A stretch of DNA of 12,208 bases from Burkholderiaceae bacterium (GCA_016710525.1 JADJVQ010000049.1:1-12208), one strand, 5' to 3'; positions 1-7,261 are shown, numbered from the stretch's first letter. The notes: generated by a model from the sequence alone, not told the origin. Numbers and translations: made by a program.

Positions 1-609
1 ACGCTCGCTGACTATCGCCGGGAGGCGCCGTGCGGTGGGCATCGAGCGCAGTGTGTAGGTGCACCTCTAGCATCTGTAACCGAGCTGTCCTCGCTGGTCG
101 AGACGCTGGAGGACAACCGGGACTGGATGCGTGGCGTTGCCGTCATCGACGAGTCGATCAGCGATGCCGAACTGCACCGCCTCGATCGGGCCGGTGTGCG
201 CGGCGTGCGCTTCAATGTGCTGTTCAAGGGGGGCACGCCGCTGGCAAAGGCCCGCTCGATCGCCCAGCGGATCCGGCCGCTGGGCTGGCATGTGCAGCTG
301 CTGATCGACGTGTCGGCCCAGGCGGCGCTGTATGAAGACTGGAAGGATTTTCCGGTCCCGGTGGTCGTCGACCACATGGGACATCTGGACGCCCGCCTGG
401 GCGTCGCGCACCCCGGCTTCCAGGCGCTGCTGCGGCTACTGGCCGAAGACCGTTGCTGGGTCAAGCTCTCGGGCGCTTACCGGATGTCCGCGCTCGGCCA
501 CCCCAACGACGGCGATCTGGTCGATGGCGTGCCGGATTGGCTGCCGACGGCTGCGCTACAGACCCAGGTGTTGGTGCACAATCCGGCCCGCCTGTACGGT
601 TTCGACTGA
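1..609 (+). CDS. Amidohydrolase family protein (COG3618/2-pyrone-4,6-dicarboxylate lactonase-like), 5'-partial and damaged
   Basis: This is the C-terminal part of a TIM-barrel metal-dependent hydrolase of the amidohydrolase-2 group, which cleaves C-O or C-N bonds in lactones and related compounds. Recognisable blocks are RGVRFNVLF, WHVQLLIDV, the strand-end VVVDHMGHLD, the CWVKLSGAYRMS block, and the family C-terminus NPARLYGF. The frame is open from base 1, so the ATG at 127 is internal and the N-terminal HxH metal site lies off the window. Bases 32-55 read RAVGIERSV in another frame and run into TAG at 56-58, so the first ~80 bases carry indels. Between SGAYRMS and HPNDGDL about 30-40 residues normal for the family are missing, including the WGTDWPHP block with its conserved Asp. 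As written the product would probably be inactive. The substrate is unknown. It ends 79 bases before dctP, and the shared direction suggests one operon. Confidence 0.75.
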   Translation, partial: TLADYRREAPCGGHRAQCVGAPLASVTELSSLVETLEDNRDWMRGVAVIDESISDAELHRLDRAGVRGVRFNVLFKGGTPLAKARSIAQRIRPLGWHVQLLIDVSAQAALYEDWKDFPVPVVVDHMGHLDARLGVAHPGFQALLRLLAEDRCWVKLSGAYRMSALGHPNDGDLVDGVPDWLPTAALQTQVLVHNPARLYGFD

Positions 610-618
610 CCCCGCCGC

Positions 619-630
619 GCCCGCGCGGGC
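619..630. repeat. 12-base perfect palindrome between amidohydrolase and dctP
   Basis: GCCCGCGCGGGC is self-complementary and could form a 4-bp stem with a 4-base loop ten bases after the amidohydrolase stop. No T-tract follows, so it is not a standard Rho-independent terminator. In such GC-rich sequence it may be chance. Confidence 0.3.
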
Positions 631-688
631 AGAGTATCCCCCTCAAAAGAGCCGACACCGTTCGGTCGATCCATTCACAGGAGACATC

Positions 689-1687
689 ATGAAGCGATCT
701 TTTCTAACCCTCGCCGGCGCTGCGCTGGTTGCCGCCGCCTTCGGACAGGCCGCGCCCGCGCTGGCCCAGTCCAAGCACGTCATCAAGATCGGCTGGGTCA
801 CGCCCGACAGCCCGCAGGACCCCTACGCCACCGGAGCGCGCGCCTTCAAGCAGGCCGTCGAGCGCCAGTCCAATGGCCGCATCGAGGTCCAGCTCTATCC
901 CAATCGCCAGCTCGGCGACGAAAAGCCCATGCTGGAAGGCCTGCGCTTCGGCACCGTCGACGCGGCGGTGATCACCAATGCGGTGATCGCCCAGATCGAG
1001 CCCGGCTTCCAGGTCAATGACCTGCCTTTCCTGTACGCCAACGAGGCGCAGGCGCACAAGGTGCTCGACGGCAAGGTCGGCGTCACGCTGGCCAAGCGAC
1101 TGGAGAGCAAAGGCATCGTCAACCTGGGCTTCATGGAAGGCGGCTTTCGCCACATGATCAACAACGTGCGCCCGGTGACCAAGCCCGATGACGTCAAGGG
1201 CGTGAAATTCCGCGTGATGCAAAACCCGGTGTTCATCGACATGTTCGCCTCGCTGGGTGGCAATGCGGTGCCGATGGCCTGGGGCGAAACCTTCACCGCC
1301 GTACAGCAGGGCACCATCGACGGCCTCGAGATCCCGATCGCGGTGATCGACTCGTCCAAGTACAACGAGGTCACCAAGTTCCTGTCGCTCACCAACCATA
1401 CCTATTCGATGATCGCGCTGATGATCTCGAAGAAGTCGATGGACAAGCTGCCCGCCGATCTTCAGGCGGTGGTGCGCGAGGCGGGCCGCACCGCGGTCGG
1501 TGCGCAGCGTCTGGCGGCGGGGGCCAACGCCAAGAGCCTGGTCGATACGCTGACCAAGAAGGGCATGAAGGTCAATTCGGTCGGCGACATCGCGGCCTTT
1601 CGCACCTCGGTCAAGCCGGTGTACGAGAAGTTCAAGGGATCGATCGGCCCTGAGCTGATGAACGAGGCGCTGGCCGCGGTCAAGTGA
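689..1687 (+). CDS. dctP: TRAP transporter periplasmic solute-binding protein, DctP family
   Basis: This is the 332-residue periplasmic receptor of a tripartite ATP-independent transporter. It captures an organic acid and hands it to the DctQM membrane unit. The ATG at 689 is supported by AGGAGA at 679-684 and begins a clear Sec signal peptide (KR, then a hydrophobic Ala-rich core, with likely cleavage after APALA near residue 26). Family blocks follow in order: IKIGWVTPDSPQDPY, YPNRQLGDEKPMLEGLRFGTVD, LPFLY, the KFRVMQNP block with Arg175 (the position that usually salt-bridges the substrate carboxylate), and WGETFTAVQQGTIDGLE. The usual Asn of the DGxEN motif appears as Ile215 (DGLEIP), which may mark an unusual ligand. 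The length is normal for the family. The stop overlaps the dctQ start (GTGA). An ATG-initiated product is assumed, although the frame is open further upstream. Confidence 0.93.
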   Translation: MKRSFLTLAGAALVAAAFGQAAPALAQSKHVIKIGWVTPDSPQDPYATGARAFKQAVERQSNGRIEVQLYPNRQLGDEKPMLEGLRFGTVDAAVITNAVIAQIEPGFQVNDLPFLYANEAQAHKVLDGKVGVTLAKRLESKGIVNLGFMEGGFRHMINNVRPVTKPDDVKGVKFRVMQNPVFIDMFASLGGNAVPMAWGETFTAVQQGTIDGLEIPIAVIDSSKYNEVTKFLSLTNHTYSMIALMISKKSMDKLPADLQAVVREAGRTAVGAQRLAAGANAKSLVDTLTKKGMKVNSVGDIAAFRTSVKPVYEKFKGSIGPELMNEALAAVK

Positions 1688-2184
1688 GCCTGCTTGCCCG
1701 GTTCAATGCGGGCAGCGCGCGCGTGGTGCGCGCGCTGATCGTCGTGATGGTGCTGGTGATGACCTGCGCACTGGCCGCGCAGGTGTCGCTCCGCTACGGC
1801 CTGAACATCACGCTGTCGTGGAGCGAGGAGCTGTCGCTGGGGCTGTTCACCTGGACCGTGCTGCTTAGCGCGGCACTGGGCGTGCACGAGGGCTTTCACG
1901 TGCGCATGGCGCTGGTGCTCGACACATTGGGCAAGACGCCGCGCCGCGAGTCCGAACGCCTGATCCACCTGGCCACCATGGCGGTGGGCGTTTTTCTGGC
2001 CTGGGCCGGGTGGCGCTACGTGGCCGACACACGCGGTTCGGTCTCGGCAGCCATCGGCTATCCGATCGAGTTGTTGCATGCCAGCGCCTTCGTCTGCGGC
2101 GTACTGATCGCCTGTTACGCGCTCGAGTCGGCGCTGACAGGCCGTGTCGACGAGGCCGCGCCGATCGATCCGGAACATGTCTGA
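1684..2184 (+). CDS. dctQ: TRAP transporter small permease, DctQ family
   Basis: This is the 166-residue small integral membrane subunit of the TRAP transporter, which pairs with DctM in the inner membrane. It has four hydrophobic segments at about residues 14-35, 47-67, 90-110 and 129-150, the expected DctQ topology. The family-typical QVSLRYGLNITLSWSEEL stretch, with the RY and the W-SEEL elements, lies between the first two. I take GTG at 1684 as the start because it overlaps the dctP stop as GTGA, a common translational coupling arrangement, and because it leaves a full-length product. The 3' end overlaps the dctM start by 8 bases. Confidence 0.9.
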   Translation: MSLLARFNAGSARVVRALIVVMVLVMTCALAAQVSLRYGLNITLSWSEELSLGLFTWTVLLSAALGVHEGFHVRMALVLDTLGKTPRRESERLIHLATMAVGVFLAWAGWRYVADTRGSVSAAIGYPIELLHASAFVCGVLIACYALESALTGRVDEAAPIDPEHV

Positions 2185-3460
2185 AACCGCTCTGATCTTG
2201 TCGCTGGGGTTCGGCGTACTGCTGATTCTGGGCGTGCCGTTCGCCATCGCGCTGCTGCTGACCACCGCCACGGTGCTGGTCGTGGCCGACATCGAACCCA
2301 TCTTGCTGGCGCAGACGCTGATCGCGGGCACCCAGTCGTTCAGCCTGCTGGCGATCCCGTTTTTCATGCTGGCCGGCGAGATCATGTCGGCCGGCGGCCT
2401 GTCGCAGCGGCTGATCCGGGTGGCCGATGTGATGGTGCGCCACCTGCCCGGCGGCATGGGCCATGTCACGGTGGTGTCGGCCTGCATTTTCGCGGCGATC
2501 TCGGGGTCGGCGCCGGCCACCACCGCGGCGATTGGCGCGATCCTCATTCCGGCCATGGTCGCGCGCGGCTACGACAAGGCCTTCGCGACCGCGCTGGCGG
2601 TCAGCGCCGGGGTGCTGGGGCCGCTGATCCCCCCCTCGATTGCCGCCGTCATCTGGGGCGTGATTGCCGAACAGTCGATCGCCCGCCTGTTCATGGCCGG
2701 CGTGGGGCCGGGCCTGCTGCTGGCGCTGGGACTGATGGTGATTTCCTGGGTGCATGCACTGCGCCACGGCATCGCGCGCGAAAAGCGCGCCACCTGGCCC
2801 GAAGTGCGGACGGCACTGCGCGAAGGCATCTGGGCGCTGGCCGCGCCGCTGATCGTGCTGGACGGCATCTACGGCGGAGCCTTTACGCCGACCGAAGCGG
2901 CCATTGTCTCGTGCGTCTACAGCCTGCTGGTCGGGGTGTTCATCGAAAAGCGGATGACCTGGCACCAACTGCCCGACGTCATCCTGCGCGCGATGCGCAT
3001 CACCGCCGTGGTGATGTTCATCATTGCCGCATCGACCGGCTTCGGCTGGCTGGTCGCTCAGGAGCAACTGGCACTGCGCATGGCCAGCTGGCTGTCGGAG
3101 GGCATCTCGAAGCCCTGGGTCATGCTGATGCTGGTCAACATTTTCCTGTTCCTGATCAGCGCGGTGATGGACGAGATCGCGGTGATGGTGATCGTCGGGC
3201 CGCTGTTGATCGCGCTGGCGCAGAAGTTCGGCATCGACCCCATTCACTTCGGCTCGATCATCGTGACCAACGTGGCGATCGGCATGGCCGCGCCGCCGAT
3301 CGGCTACTGTCTGTTCGTCGGCATGGCCATCTCGGGGCTGTCGCTGGGCGCGCTGTCGCGGGCCATCTGGCCGATGGTGCTGGTGATGCTGGCGGTGCTG
3401 TTGCTGACCACCTACGTGCCGGCGTTCGCGTTATGGCTGCCGGGGCTGATCTATCGGTGA
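2177..3460 (+). CDS. dctM: TRAP transporter large permease, DctM family
   Basis: This is the 427-residue large membrane subunit that carries the substrate pathway of the sodium- or proton-driven TRAP transporter. It is hydrophobic throughout, with roughly eleven to twelve membrane segments. Hallmarks include FFMLAGEIMSAGG near the N-terminus, the ISGSAPATTAAIG block, GVLGPLIPPSI, GGAFTPTEAA in the middle, and the C-terminal MDEIAVMVIVGP and GMAAPPIGYCLFVG blocks. The frame is open from 2144, but ATG at 2177 (MSETALIL) gives the family-standard length and start, and it overlaps the dctQ stop (ATGTCTGA). The next gene starts 10 bases after its stop, so the permease and the hydrolase are very likely on one mRNA. 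Confidence 0.94.
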   Translation: MSETALILSLGFGVLLILGVPFAIALLLTTATVLVVADIEPILLAQTLIAGTQSFSLLAIPFFMLAGEIMSAGGLSQRLIRVADVMVRHLPGGMGHVTVVSACIFAAISGSAPATTAAIGAILIPAMVARGYDKAFATALAVSAGVLGPLIPPSIAAVIWGVIAEQSIARLFMAGVGPGLLLALGLMVISWVHALRHGIAREKRATWPEVRTALREGIWALAAPLIVLDGIYGGAFTPTEAAIVSCVYSLLVGVFIEKRMTWHQLPDVILRAMRITAVVMFIIAASTGFGWLVAQEQLALRMASWLSEGISKPWVMLMLVNIFLFLISAVMDEIAVMVIVGPLLIALAQKFGIDPIHFGSIIVTNVAIGMAAPPIGYCLFVGMAISGLSLGALSRAIWPMVLVMLAVLLLTTYVPAFALWLPGLIYR

Positions 3461-3470
3461 CGGAGGCCGC

Positions 3471-4565
3471 ATGACCGCGCGTGAGCTCGACCAGATCGAA
3501 TCGTTGCTCGCCCCACTGCTGGAGGCGCTCGACGCGCTGGGCCAGGTTGCCCGCCGGCTGCATCCGCCAGCACTGGCTGGCCTCGTGGCCGACGCGTCAC
3601 GCGCGCAGGCTCGATGGCAGACGGCGTGGTCGGTCAATCCACCCTGGCCGGAGCCCTGGGCCCTGCTGGGCGCGCAGCTCGACGCCTGCGCCACCGAGGC
3701 CATGGCCGCGTTCGAGGGCCTGCGCGCCGCGACGGCGGGCAGCGATGCGCTGGCGCAGGCGTACCGCGCGCTGCGTCATCTGCCGCGTGCCCTGGAGGCG
3801 CTTTACCCGCTGGCCGGACTGTCCGGTTCCGTGAACCGGTTCTTCCTCGACCCGGCGGGTCGTGCCGACGAGGCGCTGCAGCGCCGCCTGCTGGGCGAGG
3901 CGCCCGAGCACACCGGTCTGATGGCGTTCGGCGATTCGCCGGGAAGCCGGCAGGGTGTCTGGGTCTATGTGCCAGAGACCTATCGCGCCGATCGGGACTG
4001 GCCGCTCGTCATGGCCCTGCATGGCGGCGGCGGCCGGGGCCGGGCCTTCCTGTGGAGCTGGCTGCGCGACGCGCGTGCGCGGGGCGCGATCCTGGTGGCG
4101 CCGACCTCGTTGGGCCCGACCTGGGCGCTCGCCGGCGACGACGAAGACAGCCCGCATCTGATGCAAATTCTCGACTTCGTTCGCGAGCACTGGCGGGTCG
4201 ATCCGGCGCGGCTGCTGCTCACCGGCATGAGCGATGGCGGGACGTTCTGCTATGCCTCGGGGCTGGAGCCGTCGTCACCGTTCACCCACCTTGCGCCGGT
4301 CAGTGCGGCTTTTCATCCGATGCTGGCCCAGATGGCGGACCCCGCCCGCCTGCGTGGGCTGCCGATCCACATCGTGCATGGAGCCCAGGACTGGATGTTC
4401 CCGGTCGCCATGGCGCGCGAGGCCGCGCAGGCGCTGTCGGCCGCCGGTGCGCGGGCCAGCCTGCGCGAGATCGCCGACCTGAGTCATGTGTACCCGGGTG
4501 AGGTCAACGGATCGATTCTCGACTGGCTGGATCAGACCGCCGGTACAACGCGCGACCAGCGCTGA
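3471..4565 (+). CDS. Alpha/beta-hydrolase, phospholipase/carboxylesterase type
   Basis: This is a 364-residue predicted cytoplasmic esterase; no signal peptide is seen. The C-terminal half is an alpha/beta-hydrolase: WPLVMALHGGGGRG (oxyanion-hole region, residues ~178-190), the nucleophile elbow GMSDGG with Ser254, Asp307 in HGAQDWMFP, and His339 in DLSHVYPGE. This is a complete Ser-Asp-His triad in the right order. Residues 1 to about 150 form an Ala/Leu/Arg-rich, probably helical extension that is not part of the minimal fold and that I do not recognise. ATG at 3471 is preceded by GGAGG at 3462-3466. The 10-base gap to dctM suggests the enzyme acts on the imported compound or a product of it. 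The exact ester or thioester substrate cannot be told. Phospholipase, carboxylesterase and feruloyl-esterase-like activities are all open. Confidence 0.85.
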   Translation: MTARELDQIESLLAPLLEALDALGQVARRLHPPALAGLVADASRAQARWQTAWSVNPPWPEPWALLGAQLDACATEAMAAFEGLRAATAGSDALAQAYRALRHLPRALEALYPLAGLSGSVNRFFLDPAGRADEALQRRLLGEAPEHTGLMAFGDSPGSRQGVWVYVPETYRADRDWPLVMALHGGGGRGRAFLWSWLRDARARGAILVAPTSLGPTWALAGDDEDSPHLMQILDFVREHWRVDPARLLLTGMSDGGTFCYASGLEPSSPFTHLAPVSAAFHPMLAQMADPARLRGLPIHIVHGAQDWMFPVAMAREAAQALSAAGARASLREIADLSHVYPGEVNGSILDWLDQTAGTTRDQR

Positions 4566-4571
4566 ACGGGA

Positions 4572-4605
4572 CGCGCCACGGGCGCGGACCCGGGCGCACC
4601 GCCCG
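4572..4605 (+). repeat. Two tandem perfect 6-bp hairpins after the hydrolase stop
   Basis: CGCGCC-ACG-GGCGCG (4572-4586) and CGGGCG-CAC-CGCCCG (4591-4605) are each perfect 6-bp stems with 3-base loops, four bases apart, starting 7 bases after the hydrolase stop. Neither is followed by a T-run. They could stabilise the 3' end of the upstream mRNA or help pausing or Rho-dependent termination. Confidence 0.5.
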
Positions 4606-4631
4606 ATAGGCGCGCACCAGATTAGACCCAC

Positions 4632-4647
4632 CATTCCACTCGGAATG
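4632..4647. repeat. CATTCC-ACTC-GGAATG inverted repeat
   Basis: This is a perfect 6-bp dyad with a 4-base centre. It is AT-richer than its surroundings and sits 30 bases before the aldehyde dehydrogenase start. It could be a protein-binding operator or an mRNA hairpin. No convincing -35/-10 pair was found beside it. Confidence 0.4.
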
Positions 4648-4656
4648 TCGACCGGC

Positions 4657-4671
4657 GCCCCCGACGGGGGC
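4657..4671 (+). promoter_or_regulatory. Hairpin enclosing the likely ribosome-binding site of the aldehyde dehydrogenase
   Basis: GCCCCC-GAC-GGGGGC is a perfect 6-bp, all-GC stem with a 3-base loop. Its 3' arm is the only G-rich element near the start codons: GGGGG at 4666-4670 is 6 bases before GTG 4677 and 12 before ATG 4683. The spacing favours the GTG start. Folding would hide this site from the ribosome. Confidence 0.45.
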
Positions 4672-4676
4672 AAACT

Positions 4677-6101
4677 GTGTCGATGAACGCCAACGACCTG
4701 CCCACCGATCTCCAGTCCCTCTTCGAGGGTCAGCGTGCCGCGTTTGCGGCCGCGCCGTACTCGCCCTGGGAGGCGCGTGCGAATCGCCTGCGGCGCCTGC
4801 TCGACCTGGTTCGCGACAACGAGGCGGCCATCAAGCAGACGATCGACCAGGACTTCGGTGGCCGGCCGGCCATCGAGACCGACGTGGCCGAGATCTGGCC
4901 TAGTCTCGAGGAGATCAAGGGCGCCCTGCGCCATGGCAGGGGCTGGATGAAGCCGCGCCGCGCCGGCGTGGGCAAGTGGTTCCTGCCGGCCTCGGGACGC
5001 GTGATGCCGCAGCCCCTGGGCGTGGTCGGCATCCTGGTGCCCTGGAACTACCCGCTGTACCTGGCCATCGGGCCGATGGCCGCAGCGCTGGCCGCCGGCA
5101 ACCGGGTGATGGTCAAGTTGTCCGAGGCCTCGCCGGTGTTCGCGGGCTGCTTCCAGGCGCTGTGCGCGAAGGCTTTCGGTGCGGATGAGGTGGCGGTGAT
5201 CACCGGCGGGCCCGATGTCGCCGCGCAGTTCAGCGCGCTGCCCTTCGACCACCTGCTGTTCACCGGCTCGACCACGATCGGGCGTCACGTGATGGGCGCC
5301 GCGGCGCGCAACCTGACCCCCGTCACGCTGGAGCTGGGCGGCAAGTCGCCCACGGTCATTTCGCCCGAATACCCGATGGAGCACGCGGTCCAGCGCATTC
5401 TGGCCGGCAAACTGATGAATGCCGGACAGACCTGCATCGCACCCGACTACGTGCTGCTGCCCAGGGCTCGTATCGATGAGTTCGTCTCGCAGGCGCGCCG
5501 CCAGACTCGCGCCATGGTGCCCGGCGGACTGGCCGACCCCGGCTACTGCAGCGTGGTCAACGATCGGCAGTACCAGCGCCTGACCCGCGACCTGGACGAG
5601 GCCGTGGCCCGCGGCAGCCGTGCCGAGGTGCTGTTCGACGATGCAGCCCGCGACGATGCACGCCACCGGCTGGCGCCCACGCTGCTGATCGATCCGCCCG
5701 CTGACAGCGGTGTGATGCGCGACGAGATCTTCGGCCCCGTGCTGCCGCTGGTGGGCTACGGCCACATCGACGAAGCGCTGGCCTACATCAAGGCCCGCCC
5801 GCGGCCTCTCGCGCTGTACTGGTTCGACCACGACCGGCAGCGCGTCGCGCGCGCAATGGAAGAGACCCACGCCGGTGGCGTGTGCGTCAACGAGACCCTG
5901 CTGCACGTTGCCCAGGAGTCGATGCCGTTCGGTGGGGTCGGACCTTCGGGCATGGGTCACTACCACGGGCACTGGGGCTTTGCGACCTTCAGCAAGATGA
6001 AGCCGATCTTCCAGCAGTCGCGGCTGAACGGCATGAAGCTGTTCCTGCCGCCCTATAGCCCGCTGGCCAGGCGGGTGCTGGGGTTGATGAAGCGGTTTTG
6101 A
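4677..6101 (+). CDS. Coniferyl-aldehyde dehydrogenase-type NAD(P)-dependent aldehyde dehydrogenase
   Basis: This 474-residue enzyme of the aldehyde dehydrogenase superfamily oxidises an aldehyde to its acid with NAD(P). All core motifs are present: VPWNYPL with Asn124, the cofactor loop FTGSTTIGRHVM (197-202), general base Glu219 in LELGGKSP, nucleophile Cys253 in GQTCIAPDYVLLP, DEIFGPVLPL, and the class-3-like tail PFGGVGPSGMGHYHGHWGFATFS. The APDYVL context, the length and the tail resemble CalB-type coniferyl aldehyde dehydrogenases and long-chain/class 3 enzymes, so the aromatic substrate is a family-based guess. The start is GTG 4677 or ATG 4683, two codons apart; spacing to GGGGG favours GTG. 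It lies 111 bases after the hydrolase, in the same direction, behind a hairpin-rich spacer, so it may be co-transcribed or separately controlled. It is convergent with the deaminase gene, and the 55 bases between the two show no clear terminator. Confidence 0.88.
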   Translation: MSMNANDLPTDLQSLFEGQRAAFAAAPYSPWEARANRLRRLLDLVRDNEAAIKQTIDQDFGGRPAIETDVAEIWPSLEEIKGALRHGRGWMKPRRAGVGKWFLPASGRVMPQPLGVVGILVPWNYPLYLAIGPMAAALAAGNRVMVKLSEASPVFAGCFQALCAKAFGADEVAVITGGPDVAAQFSALPFDHLLFTGSTTIGRHVMGAAARNLTPVTLELGGKSPTVISPEYPMEHAVQRILAGKLMNAGQTCIAPDYVLLPRARIDEFVSQARRQTRAMVPGGLADPGYCSVVNDRQYQRLTRDLDEAVARGSRAEVLFDDAARDDARHRLAPTLLIDPPADSGVMRDEIFGPVLPLVGYGHIDEALAYIKARPRPLALYWFDHDRQRVARAMEETHAGGVCVNETLLHVAQESMPFGGVGPSGMGHYHGHWGFATFSKMKPIFQQSRLNGMKLFLPPYSPLARRVLGLMKRF

Positions 6102-6156
6102 GGCGGATGTCGGGGGCGGGCCGCGATGGCGTTGGCGCAATAGGGGCCAGGGCCAG

Positions 6157-7217
6157 TCAACGGGCCGCAGTAGCAGCCTGCTGAAACGCTCGATCCAACC
6201 CGTTCATCCACTCCGACTTGGCCGCCTGCGCGGCGAAGCTCGCCTCGAACCCATTGCGCAGCACCGCATACGCCTGCCGCGCCCCCAACTGCGGCAACGC
6301 CTCGAAGGTGGCGATCAGGTTCTCGTTCAGGTAACCGCCGAAGTACGCCGGATCGTCACTGTTCAGCATCACGCACAGCCCGGCCTCGAGCAGCGCCGGC
6401 AGGTTGTGCTGAGCCATCGTGGGGAACACGCGCAGCTTGACGTTGGACAGCGGGCACACCGTCAGCGGCACGCGTGCATCGGCCAGCCGGCGCACCAGCG
6501 CCGGGCTCTCCAGGCAGCGCACGCCGTGGTCGATGCGTTCGACCTGCAGCACATCGAGCGCGCCTTCGATGTAGGCCGGTGGCCCCTCTTCGCCCGCGTG
6601 CGCCACGCGGTGCAGGCCGAGCGCGCCGGCGCGTTCAAACACGTGTTTGAATTTTTCCGGCGGATGACCGCGTTCGCTGCTGTCCAGGCCCACGCCGATG
6701 AACTGGTGCCGGTATGGCAGAGCCGATTCGAGCGTGGCCAGCGCGTCGTCTTCGCTCAGATGGCGCAGGAAGCACAGGATCAGCGAGGCGCTGATGCGCA
6801 GTTCCGCATGCGCGCGCTGGCAGGCGTGGTGCAGCCCGCGGATGACGATGCCGATGTCGACGCCGCGGGCGGTGTGGGTCTGCGGATCGAAGAAGATTTC
6901 GGCGTGCACGATGTTGTCAGCCGGCGCTCATCGAAGTAGGCCCAGGCCATGTCGAAGAAGTCTGCCTCGGTCAGCAGCACGCTGGCGCCGGCGTAGTAGA
7001 TGTCCAGGAAGCTCTGCAGGTCGGTGAACGCGTAAGCGGCGCGCAGGGCGTCGACGCTGGGGTAGGCCAGTGCCACGCCATTGCGCCAGGCCAGCGCGAA
7101 GATCAGTTCGGGCTCCAGCGAGCCCTCGATGTGGATGTGCAGCTCGGCCTTGGGGGCGGCGCGCAGCAGCGCGGGCAGGCGCTCGCGCGGGATGGCGTCG
7201 AAGTCGATGGCGTTCAT
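6157..7217 (-). pseudogene. Adenine deaminase (adenosine deaminase superfamily, type 2), one frameshift
   Basis: This is a zinc-dependent purine deaminase that would convert adenine to hypoxanthine in purine salvage. It is usually annotated as adenosine deaminase (add). The start MNAIDFDAIP at 7217 has GGAG (complement of 7225-7228) upstream. It carries the zinc HxH as AELHIHIEGSLEPE (His27, His29), then HAGEE, ERIDHG, CPLSNVKLRVF and NSDDPAYFGGY. Glu31 follows HIHI where adenosine deaminases have Asp (HLDG), and SDDPAYFGGY is typical of fungal Aah1 and Pseudomonas PA0148-type adenine deaminases, hence the call. The frame breaks near 6926-6938. After DMAWAYFDE the protein continues one base out of phase as DNIVHAEIFFDPQTHT, which fits one missing base. 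With that base restored the gene is full length (about 353 residues) with every motif intact, so a sequence error or very recent mutation is likely. Confidence 0.85.
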
Positions 7218-7261
7218 GGTCAGGCTCCGGGTGAGGGGGAAATAGGCCGCGGGCGGCCGCG

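Noticed and set aside
1462..3247. Long - strand open frames (364 and 460 codons) opposite dctQ and dctM
   Set aside because: They are low-complexity, His/Arg/Gln-rich translations antisense to membrane proteins with clear family motifs. They have no family resemblance of their own.
4572..4605. Rho-independent terminator after the esterase
   Set aside because: The hairpins are good but no T-run follows either one.
4275..6140. A 621-codon - strand open frame opposite the aldehyde dehydrogenase and esterase
   Set aside because: It is rich in Arg, His, Gln and Gly with no recognisable motif, and it mirrors two well-supported + strand genes. This is typical antisense shadow in high-GC DNA.
6102..6156. 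Bidirectional terminator between the convergent dehydrogenase and deaminase genes
   Set aside because: The 55 bases are G-rich with no strong stem or T-tract on either strand.
6406..6939. A + strand 177-codon frame opposite the deaminase
   Set aside because: The opposite strand carries the conserved deaminase motifs HAGEE, IDHG and SDDPAYFGGY. The + frame has no motif.
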